This document shows, piece after piece, positions 8,073-15,028 of a DNA stretch of 39,560 nucleotides (positions are counted from its first letter, which is position 1; every line of letters starts with the position of its first letter). The stretch is from the NCBI GenBank assembly GCA_009903775.1, contig WYEM01000096.1:1-39560 (forward strand), given 5' to 3'. Source of the stretch: Nitrososphaerota archaeon (GTDB lineage: Archaea > Thermoproteota > Nitrososphaeria > Conexivisphaerales > Conexivisphaeraceae). A program made the translations under genes and the position numbers. The notes under the pieces are model-generated. The model did not search any database and was not told the DNA's origin. It saw only the letters and a list, made by a program, of their open reading frames with translations.

Positions 8073-9377
8073 TTGAGGGCCGTGGTGATCGGAGGGGGGT
8101 GGGCGGGCGCGCTGGCGGCGCGCGAGCTGGCCTGCGGGATGGGGATGGACGTCGTGATCGTGGAGTCCGCCGAGCGGCCCGGCGGGCTCCTGAGGAGCGA
8201 ATCGGTGAACGGATTCGTGTTCGACACGGGAGGGAGCCACGTGCTGTTCTCGAGGAATGAGGCCGAGCTGGGGGAGCTCCTGGGCGACAACCTAGCGGCG
8301 CACGAGAGGAGGAGCTTCGCGAGGCTCAGGGGGCATGTGGTGCCGTACCCGGTGGAGAACGGGATCAGCGAGCTGCCTGCCGAGCTGAGGGCCGAGCTGG
8401 GCGCGGGCCTCGCGGGGGCCCTGGCGAACCCCCCGCCGGATGGGTGGAGGCCATCGAGCTTCCTGGAGTGGATAGAGAGGACGTTCGGCGAACCGCTGGC
8501 CAGGGACTACATGATACCGTACAACAGGAAGATCTGGAAGAGGCCTCTCGAGGACATGGACGCCGGGTGGGTCCACATCCCGGGGAGGCTCCCCATCCCC
8601 CGCCTGGAGGACGTGTGCAGGGCGGTCGCCTGAATCCGCACGGTCGGCTACGCGGAGCAGTCCCGCTTCCACTACCCCGGGCACGGCGGCATCCAGGCGC
8701 TGTACGACGCGGCGCTGGACGAGGCCGCGAGGTGCGGGGCCAGGGTGCTGACCGGGGAGGAGGCGCGCACCATAGAGAGGAGGGGCGGCCTCTGGTCCGT
8801 CAACGGGAGGGTGGAGGGCGAAATCCTCGTTAACACGGCCCCCCTCGGGGACCTCGTGGGGATGCTGGACGCGCCGGGCGACGTGGAGATGCACGCCCGG
8901 GCGCTGGAGCGCAACGGGGTGATCGTTGTGGGCGTCGCCCTCGGGAGGGAGGCCCCGTCGGGCGCGCACTGGACGTACGTCCCCGACGAGGGCATCGTGT
9001 TTCACAGGTACGCTTGGATCAGCAACTACAGCCCGGAGAACGCCCCACCCGGCAGATCCTCGGTACTGGCAGAGATCACCGTGCCGCCCGGGGCCGAGGT
9101 GGACCTTGATGGCGCAGCACGCGAGGCGGTTGAGGGGCTGGTGGAGCTGGGGGTGATCCGCGAGGGCGACGTTCTGTTCACTAGGGCGTGGTTCCATGAG
9201 TACGGGTACCCCGTCTACTTGAAGGGCCACGACAAGCATAGGCGCGCGGTCCTCGATTACCTGAGCGGGCTGGGCATCATCAGCGTCGGCAGGTGGGGCC
9301 AGTGGCACTACTGGAACATGGACGCGGTCCACGGGAACGTGAAAAAGGAAATACGGAAACGCTTCCGGAGTTCGTGA
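8073..9377 (+). pseudogene. UDP-galactopyranose-mutase-like FAD enzyme with an in-frame TGA
   Basis: The first part has the FAD-binding motif VVIGGGWAGALAARELA and an ESAERPGGLLRSE segment, then FDTGGSHVLFSR and YMIPYNRKIWKRPLEDMDAGWV. A TGA at 8631-8633 interrupts the frame after 186 codons. The same frame continues with TVGYAEQSRFHYPGHGGIQALYDAA and ends with GRWGQWHYWNMDAV, as in UGM/protoporphyrinogen-oxidase-like flavoproteins of glycan clusters. No frameshift is needed, so this is a single-codon change. The start is a TTG preceded by GTAGG. A mutase supplying furanose sugars fits the context. The gene is probably dead unless the stop is read through or is a base-call error. Confidence 0.8.
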
Positions 9378-9381
9378 GGAT

Positions 9382-9760
9382 TATCATCGCGCGGGCCTAT
9401 CCAGAGATTCTCCGGCGCGGGCTGCGCGATGCCTCTCGATGCCAGCGGAGTCGTGCCTGTTGCCGCCGGGCCGAGGGTGGATCCCTCGATAACCGGGGAA
9501 TTCAGGCCCGGCGAGCTCCCTCAGCATCCCCACGATCTCAGCAGCGAGGTCGGCCTCCCCGTCCCCAGGTTGAAGGCCCCCTGCCCCCTCCCCAGGGCCC
9601 TGACGTTGAGCTCCGCCACGTCCTCCACGCAGACGAAGCCCCTCATCTGCCTCCCGCCCTCGAATATGACGGGCGGCCTCCCCGAGGTGCTCTAGGCACC
9701 GCCTGAACTCCTCGCGCGGATCCGCCCGAGGGCCCGGGCATGTAGTTGAGGATCCACGAT
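9382..9760 (-). pseudogene. Decayed nucleotide-sugar epimerase remnant
   Basis: The reverse strand encodes an epimerase C-terminal half in several frames. VIFEGGRQMRGFVCVEDVAELNVRAL and GAFNLGTGRPTS are typical of the UDP-glucose 4-epimerase family. The upstream part (DPREEFRRCLEHL) and the downstream part (AEIVGMLRELAGPE, then PRPGGNRHD) lie in different frames. No N-terminal NAD-binding motif is found. This remnant accounts for the stretch between the flavoenzyme and the ATPase, where no intact gene is present. Confidence 0.7.
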
Positions 9761-9777
9761 TGTAACGGTGGATCCTC
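9748..9777. repeat. Perfect 10-bp inverted repeat with a 10-base loop
   Basis: GAGGATCCAC at 9748-9757 is matched by GTGGATCCTC at 9768-9777. It sits between the epimerase remnant and the broken ATPase gene. It could form a hairpin, but there is no T-tract next to it and no proven role. Confidence 0.6.
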
Positions 9778-9788
9778 CGGCGGGCCCG

Positions 9789-10124
9789 TCAAAACATCTG
9801 AAGTAGGAGTAATCCTCGCCCTCCGGCCAGCCAGGCGACCGCCTCGCCGGCTAGCCTAGCAGCCTCCTCGGCGCCCAGGCCGCTCACCTCCTCCACAATC
9901 CCCTGGCTGGCGTTGTAGGTGACGGATCCCCTCCCGGTGTGGACCTTCACCCTGTGGCTGAAGACCCACCTCAGCCTCTCCGGGCTGACCCTGGCGCCCA
10001 GGCGGCGCTCATCCGGGGCGAGGATCGTGCCGAAGCTCTCGGATAGAGCGATCCCGCCCGCCACCCGGGGGACCTCGCATCCTGATGCCGATGAGACGAT
10101 CGACCGTATCTTGGTGAGGCTCAC
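9789..10124 (-). pseudogene. C-terminal fragment of the AAA ATPase
   Basis: A frame of 111 residues starts at a GTG overlapping the TGA of the preceding fragment. It reads SLTKIRSIVSSASG, then ILAPDERRLGARVSPERLRWVFSHRVKVH, and ends at GRGLLLLQMF. The middle resembles the part of AAA_21/OLD-like ATPases that precedes Walker B. The Walker B, signature and switch regions never appear. The gene therefore seems to have lost its 3' end next to the decayed epimerase. It could be a separate small gene, but it has no recognised domain of its own. Confidence 0.5.
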
Positions 10125-10728
10125 GAGCCCTCCGCCCTCACGAAGTTGGCGTTGGGCGGGAGTGAGAGGTATGCGGCGCCCGTCGGCTGAAGCTCCAGCC
10201 TCAGTATCTGGGGGAAGAGCGTGAAGATGGAGTACCTGGGGTCCAGCACGGGGAGGGACTGCACCTGGGGGACGTTCACGCCCGCCTGCCTCAGGCGCTC
10301 GATAGCGGCCCCGCTACAGTGCAGCTCGACGAGGTCCGCTCTCCTGCGCAGGCGGACGCCGCCGGCCCCGGGGTCCCCGACCGTCAGCTCCTCCTCCAGG
10401 ATCTTGAGGGCGTCCCCCGCCCCGTTCACGACGAACCTGTAATGGAACGGGACCCCGTTGGGGGCGCTCCCCTCGACGGCGAATTCCACGTTCCTCGAGG
10501 CGTCGTGCATGTGCACCATGTTCGCGTAGCCCCCCCCCAGTGGGCGAAGGGGTAGGGCGGCGAGCTCCGCGGCCGCGCCACCTCGCGCGCGAAGAGGAGC
10601 GCCTCCAGGAGGGAGCTCTTCCCGCTGCCGTTGGGGCCCACGACGACGTTCAGCTTGCCGAGTTCCACCCTGACGTCTCTCAGGCTCTTGAAGTTCTTAA
10701 TCGTCAGGGCGCGGTAATCGATCGGCAA
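10121..10728 (-). pseudogene. AAA_21/SMC-like ATPase, N-terminal part, frameshifted in a run of nine G
   Basis: The gene begins MPIDYRALTIKNFKSLRDVRVELGKLNVVVGPNGSGKSSLLEALLF, with an intact Walker A (GPNGSGKS). At 10530-10538 the coding strand has nine G. A tenth G would join this frame to YANMVHMHDASRNVEF, which continues to the TGA at 10121-10123. Such ATPases act on DNA or pair with nucleases in defence systems, but no nuclease partner is present. A TATA-like GGTTAAATC at about 10752-10760 lies about 26 bases upstream. That element is part of the 3' flank that was duplicated to 1064. Confidence 0.7.
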
Positions 10729-10746
10729 CGGCGTTTCTGTCCGGCA

Positions 10747-11455
10747 GCGCGATTTAACCTTACTGATCCATATATGGCAAAAATATTGGATTGAAATAAC
10801 TGCTCAGCCGGCGGTGACGGTCGCGGTCGCGTTGGACGCGGGTATCGTCATCACCGTTATCCCGTAGGGCTGCCCGGCGATCGGTGTGATGGTGATCGTG
10901 AGCGGCCCGTTCGACCCGCCGATGTCCAGGCGCGGCCCGAGCGCTATCGTGCCCTCGAACGTGAACGTGGCGCTCTGCCCGGGCTCGAGCGTGTAGCCGG
11001 GCACCATGGGCCCGGGTATCGGCCCGAGGTGCTCGTCGGAGTCGTGCATTGTGTTGGAGTCCGCGAGGGCCGGCGCCGCCGCGGGCCACTGCGACCAATT
11101 GCCCCTCCCGGAGCCGGGGAGGCCCGAGGGGGACGGCGGCGAGGTGTCTCCATGGCCCCCATGCTTTACGTTCTTCTCGTGTCCCTGATGGGTCACGCTT
11201 ATGATAGCCGTGCCGTTGGGCCCCGCTATGGTAATGTGGTCCGGCGCGCTGCGGCTCATGTTCCCCCACCAATCCTTCATAGTATGATCGAACTCCTTCT
11301 CGTTGCCCTCCCACTCAACCCTGAACTCCTTCGCCTTGGCGTGCGGCGGCAGGAACCACTTGGCCTCCAGGTGCGGCGCCGCCGCCTCGAGGGCGGGCAC
11401 CAGCTGGGTGCCGTTCGCGAAGAACGCCATGTGCATCTCAGCGGTCGCGCCGCTC
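10747..11455 (-). repeat. Source copy of the duplicated surface-protein 3' segment
   Basis: This stretch covers the 3' half of the gene at 10804-12282 plus about 55 bases of downstream flank. It recurs at 1064-1743 in the same orientation, about 9.7 kb away. The two copies bracket most of the glycan island. Confidence 0.9.
10776..10800 (-). terminator. Possible T-rich terminator after the surface-protein gene
   Basis: Just after the stop codon the reverse strand reads through an AT-rich tract containing AATATTTTTGCC. Archaeal termination commonly uses such T-tracts. The same tract, slightly altered, is kept in the duplicate at about 1084-1108. Confidence 0.4.
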
Positions 11456-12282
11456 ACCTGTATTGTGGCGTTGAGGTCCTCGGTCCTTATCGTCACCGGG
11501 GGCACGCTCAGGCTCCAGTTACCGTCGACGCCCATCCCGAGCACCTGCACGGGCACGCTCCCGCCGTTCCTCACCGTCACCGATATGATCGTCTCGTTCC
11601 CGGCGACGCGTATGACGGCGGAGGTCACGGTCACCTTCGCCGCGGAGCGCCCGAGCTCCTCGCGCAGCTCCTTGGGTATTTTGTGCACCGTGCCGGGCGG
11701 GGCCGTGTAGTTAAGGGGCACCGCCACCGCGGCGGGCGCCATGATGAACACCGGCTGGTCGCCCACGTATGCAACCGTCACGTGGGGCTGGAGGTCCACC
11801 AGCGCGCCCCGCGCGGCGCGGGACGCGTTCGCTATCGGTATCGTGAGGACGCCGCTCGGGAGCATCAGGGGGTACCTCGTGCCGTTGACCACTATTGACG
11901 CGTTCGCCACGTAGAGGCGGACCTCGTTCACGGTCGCGTTGGCCGGCACGCTCACCTGGGCGATAACCACGCTCAGGTTCTGGAGCGCCAGGAGGTCCAC
12001 GGTCCCCCTGGCGCTCGCGTTGGATATCCAGCCGTAGCCCTCGGCGTGGACCGCCACGCCGCTGTAGCTGACCAGCACCGCGCTCGTGCCGCTGGGCACG
12101 ACCGGCGGATCCGTCAGCGCGACCGCGTAAGCTATGGTGGTCGGGGCCGTCGAGCCCGTGGTCGTCGGGGCCGGAGAGGTCGGGGCCGGGGGCGCGGCCG
12201 CGTGCCAGTACGCGAGCGCGCCGCCGACCGCCGCGATCGCCGCCGCGACCGCCAGCACCGCCATCAGGGTCCTCGCGTTCAT
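10804..12282 (-). CDS. Secreted or membrane-anchored DUF4382-like surface protein, sequon-rich
   Basis: A protein of 492 residues. The N-terminus (MNARTLMAVLAVAAAIAAVGGALAYW) is a signal anchor. It is followed by a Pro/Thr-rich linker (about residues 28-48) typical of heavily glycosylated surface proteins. The next domain resembles DUF4382 and matches the layout of the shorter protein at 17282-17776. About 15 N-X-S/T sequons are spread along the chain. A histidine-rich stretch (THQGHEKNVKHGGHGD) lies before an Ala/Pro-rich segment. The ATG at 12282 is chosen over upstream in-frame codons because the signal peptide starts there and a TATA-like CTCATAAG lies at 12306-12313. It is probably exported and N-glycosylated. 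Its function is unknown. Confidence 0.8.
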   Translation of the reverse strand: MNARTLMAVLAVAAAIAAVGGALAYWHAAAPPAPTSPAPTTTGSTAPTTIAYAVALTDPPVVPSGTSAVLVSYSGVAVHAEGYGWISNASARGTVDLLALQNLSVVIAQVSVPANATVNEVRLYVANASIVVNGTRYPLMLPSGVLTIPIANASRAARGALVDLQPHVTVAYVGDQPVFIMAPAAVAVPLNYTAPPGTVHKIPKELREELGRSAAKVTVTSAVIRVAGNETIISVTVRNGGSVPVQVLGMGVDGNWSLSVPPVTIRTEDLNATIQVSGATAEMHMAFFANGTQLVPALEAAAPHLEAKWFLPPHAKAKEFRVEWEGNEKEFDHTMKDWWGNMSRSAPDHITIAGPNGTAIISVTHQGHEKNVKHGGHGDTSPPSPSGLPGSGRGNWSQWPAAAPALADSNTMHDSDEHLGPIPGPMVPGYTLEPGQSATFTFEGTIALGPRLDIGGSNGPLTITITPIAGQPYGITVMTIPASNATATVTAG

Positions 12283-12307
12283 CGCGGGAGAGGTCGGCCG
12301 CGGCCGC

Positions 12308-13486
12308 TTATGAGGAACCCGGTGAAACGCTCGTGAAACGGCGCAGGAACGAGGGCACGCGCACCTCCACCTCCCCAGCCAGGTCCCCCGGGCCCCCAAG
12401 CACGTACCCGTCGGCCCGGGAGGGCGAGATCCCGTAGTAGTCGGGCTGGACGGGCTCCGCTATCCCTCCCCTCAGGCGCACCCAGACCATCCCCCTCCTG
12501 GGCAGGTGGAGGGGCCTGGCCAGGCGGGCCCTCACCAGGGAGTGGGGATCCCCCCTGAGCCCCGCGGCCCTCGCCACCAGGGGGGCCAGGAGGAGCGTCG
12601 CACCGTTCAGCGCGGGGACGCGGGGGCCCGGGAGCACCACCACCGGCCTCCCCCCGACCACGGCGCCGCCGCTCCTGGCGGCGTCCGCCACGTCGAGGCC
12701 GCGGAAGATTGCCGATGGCCCCAGGGACTCGACCGCCACGTAGGTCACGTCGCGGGAGCTCGGCCCCGTCCCGCCCACCGTGACCACTATGTCCGAGCGC
12801 CCGAGCTCCTCCCTCAGGGCCGACGCTATCGCGGAGGGCGAGTCCTCCACTACCCCCGCGTTGAGCACCTCGGCGCCGAGGGCGGCCGCGACCGCCCCGA
12901 CCGTCAGGTACCTGGTGGTCCTCCCGGGCCCCTCGAGCGATATCTCGCTCCCCACGGAGATCACGGAGACCCTCGGCCTCGCGTGCACGCGCGCGAAGCC
13001 CCTGCCGAGGATCCCGAGGACCTCCAGCTCCACCGGGGTTATCTGGGTGCCCTCCCCCAGCACGACCTCCCCGGCCCTCGCGCTCGACCCCCTGGGCACG
13101 AGGTTCTCGAGGGGCCTCGGGCGCCTCCCCACCTCGACGCGGCCGCCGCGGGCGACGGCCTCCTCGGCCGGCAGGAGGGCCGCGCGGTCGTCCGCGACAG
13201 CGCAGCCCGAGTATGCCTCTATCGCCTCCCCCGGGGCGATGGACCCGACCCTCTCCCCGGGGCCGCAGGCCCCCGCCACGCGGGCGGCCCCCGGCCACTC
13301 CCCGTCCGAGCTCACTAGGTACCCGTCCCTGGCGCACACGTGGTCAGGCGGGAGGTCCGAGGGCGCCCTGACGTCCTCCGCGAGCACCCTGCCCAGGAGC
13401 CCCCACCCGACCTCCGCGTGCTCCCCCCTCCCCGGGGACACGGCCCCCAGGAGGACGCGCAGCGCCTCCTCGAGCCCCGCGGCCAT
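12308..13486 (-). CDS. moeA: Molybdopterin molybdenumtransferase MoeA
   Basis: A protein of 392 residues close to the MoeA family length. It catalyses metal insertion into adenylylated molybdopterin, producing molybdenum (or tungsten) cofactor in the cytoplasm. Visible features are LPPDHVCARDGYLVSS near the N-terminus, VPRGSSARAGEVVLGEGTQITPVELEVLGILG, and the MoCF-like core RVSVISVGSEI with DIVVTVGGTGPSSRDVTYVAVESLG. VVVLPGPRVPALNG follows. The stop lies 26 bases before the surface-protein start. The archease gene lies nine bases upstream of its start, so an operon with archease is likely. Confidence 0.92.
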   Translation of the reverse strand: MAAGLEEALRVLLGAVSPGRGEHAEVGWGLLGRVLAEDVRAPSDLPPDHVCARDGYLVSSDGEWPGAARVAGACGPGERVGSIAPGEAIEAYSGCAVADDRAALLPAEEAVARGGRVEVGRRPRPLENLVPRGSSARAGEVVLGEGTQITPVELEVLGILGRGFARVHARPRVSVISVGSEISLEGPGRTTRYLTVGAVAAALGAEVLNAGVVEDSPSAIASALREELGRSDIVVTVGGTGPSSRDVTYVAVESLGPSAIFRGLDVADAARSGGAVVGGRPVVVLPGPRVPALNGATLLLAPLVARAAGLRGDPHSLVRARLARPLHLPRRGMVWVRLRGGIAEPVQPDYYGISPSRADGYVLGGPGDLAGEVEVRVPSFLRRFTSVSPGSS

Positions 13487-13495
13487 CCTCCCACC

Positions 13496-13915
13496 TCACA
13501 GGTCCAGGAGGAACCTGACGCAGCGCAGCCCCCCGCACTCGCCCACGTACATCATGTGGTAGGTCACCGCCTTGACCTCCCTCCCCATCCCGTGCCTCGA
13601 GGGATCGTAGGGCTCCCCCCTCATGGAGGCGCGCAGCCGCCAGCGGCCCTCGTCCAGGTCCACGGAGAACCTCGCGTAGGCCACCCTCTCGACCTGGAAC
13701 CTGTCCAGGACGCACTCCAGCCAGCCGTACAGCAGCCCCTCCGCGTCCTCCCCCTCCAGCTCGCAGCTCCCCTCGACAGAGCCCCTGACCCTCCTCACGT
13801 CGAGCATCACGGACATCATAGCGCGGGCGGCGTTCGCGAACGCCTCGGCGAGGGTCCTCCCGTAGGCCTCCATCAGGGCGTCCGACGAGTGGGGCAGCTC
13901 CCTGTACCACCTCAT
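13496..13915 (-). CDS. Archease
   Basis: A protein of 139 residues beginning MRWYRELPHSSDALMEAYGRTLAEAFANAARAMMSVM. It then has an acidic middle (ELEGEDAEGLLYGWLECVLDRF) and ends VKAVTYHMMYVGECGGLRCVRFLLDL, matching archease in length and layout. Archease activates the RNA ligase RtcB in tRNA splicing and repair. The acidic metal-binding residues expected for that role appear to be present. Its ATG overlaps the stop of the upstream P-loop gene (ATGA at 13912-13915). RtcB is not in this window. Confidence 0.9.
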   Translation of the reverse strand: MRWYRELPHSSDALMEAYGRTLAEAFANAARAMMSVMLDVRRVRGSVEGSCELEGEDAEGLLYGWLECVLDRFQVERVAYARFSVDLDEGRWRLRASMRGEPYDPSRHGMGREVKAVTYHMMYVGECGGLRCVRFLLDL

Positions 13916-14937
13916 CCCCGGCCCCTCCCGCCGATCCTCTCCTCCAGGAAGGAGAAGAGCTCGTCCTCGTCGCGGAATATCCTGGTCGAGTAGTACCTGA
14001 AGAACGGGCTCTCCGGCCCCCTGAAGACGACGTAGACGTCCTTCGCGCCCGAGAAGGCGTGGGCCATCTCCGAGAGGACGCCCGGCGACATCACGGGCGA
14101 GTGGTAGTACACTATGACGAAGTCGCTCTGGTCTATCAGCTGGTAGTCCCTCGCCACCGTCTGGTCGTAGATGTCCTCCCTCACGGACTCCGCCTCGGGG
14201 CCCCCCTCCTCCAGTATCTCCATGTCCTCCACCTCCCCGGGGTCGAACACTATGAGCCCCCTCCTCCTGAGCTCCGAGGCGAACCCCCTGACGCGGTCGG
14301 CGAGGTCCGCGCCCTCCCCCACGTGCGTCATCGGGTAGCTCAGGTAGGCCTTCGGGGCCGAGGGGTCCTCCAGGAGCCTCCCCAGCGTCTCCGGGGGGTG
14401 GCCGGCGGGTATCACGAAGAACGGCTTCCTCTGGAAGTCCGCTATCGACTTCGTCAGGAGCGTCTCCTCGTCCCTCCAGACGAGCATGTCCTTCAGGCCC
14501 AGCCTCCCCCTCCACTGCGGGGACCCCTCGAGCCTCCTCCTCATGCCCGCTATCGAGTCCACGACGGTCGCGTAGACGTCGGGGGAGAGCAGGTTCAGGT
14601 AGTAGAAGTCGAACGCCTGGAGGAGGTGCCTCCTCCACCTGAAGCAGGCGTGCGTGCTCACGATCGCGTGGGACCCCCCCTCCCCCGCGCCCGAGCGCAC
14701 CTCGCCCAGGATCCTCTCGAAGACGGTCGTCCTCAGGAAGTTCAGGGTGGAGGGCGCCAGGTTCAGTATCTTCCCCTCCGGGATCTCGATCCCCAGGTTC
14801 CCGGCCGCCTCGAACATCATGGGGCCGACGTCGAACACCCTGACCTCCCTCCCCGATGCCCTGATGGCCTCCGCGGCCCTCGCTATGTACTCCCCCCTGC
14901 CGCTCCCGCTCGTGCCCGTGACGACGGCCCTCGCCAC
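13912..14937 (-). CDS. P-loop nucleotide-binding protein with nucleoside 2-deoxyribosyltransferase-like C-terminal domain
   Basis: A protein of 341 residues. The N-terminal half resembles an adenylate-kinase-like P-loop domain starting VVTGTSGSGRGEYIARAAEAI. The usual Walker A lysine is replaced by Arg (GSGRG). The C-terminal half (from about residue 190) has KAYLSYPMTHV, a VFDPGEVEDMEIL segment, YQLIDQSDFVIVYY and SPGVLSEMAHAF. This is the layout of nucleoside 2-deoxyribosyltransferase-like folds. It is translationally coupled to archease. The GTG start at 14937 has a TATA-like box (CTTATATCG at 14960-14968) about 26 bases upstream. Its substrate is unknown, and coupling to archease suggests a link to RNA or nucleotide processing. 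Confidence 0.6.
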   Translation of the reverse strand: MARAVVTGTSGSGRGEYIARAAEAIRASGREVRVFDVGPMMFEAAGNLGIEIPEGKILNLAPSTLNFLRTTVFERILGEVRSGAGEGGSHAIVSTHACFRWRRHLLQAFDFYYLNLLSPDVYATVVDSIAGMRRRLEGSPQWRGRLGLKDMLVWRDEETLLTKSIADFQRKPFFVIPAGHPPETLGRLLEDPSAPKAYLSYPMTHVGEGADLADRVRGFASELRRRGLIVFDPGEVEDMEILEEGGPEAESVREDIYDQTVARDYQLIDQSDFVIVYYHSPVMSPGVLSEMAHAFSGAKDVYVVFRGPESPFFRYYSTRIFRDEDELFSFLEERIGGRGRG

Positions 14938-14959
14938 GCCTGCGCCGTGGGCCGGGGCC

Positions 14960-15005
14960 CGATATAAGAGCGACGAGCCCCGGGGCGGCGCCGGAACCTA
15001 TTTCC
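14960..15005. promoter_or_regulatory. Divergent promoter pair for the P-loop gene and the phosphohexomutase
   Basis: On the reverse strand CTTATATCG at 14960-14968 is about 26 bases from the GTG at 14937. On the plus strand AACCTATTTC at 14996-15005 is about 26 bases from the GTG at 15029. Both suggest short-leader or leaderless messages. Confidence 0.5.
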
Positions 15006-15028
15006 CGGGGCCCCGGGATGCCGGGGCC

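Noticed and set aside
10121-10728. A defence system built on the AAA ATPase
   Set aside because: The ATPase is frameshifted and lacks its C-terminal half. No nuclease, toxin or reverse transcriptase partner lies next to it.
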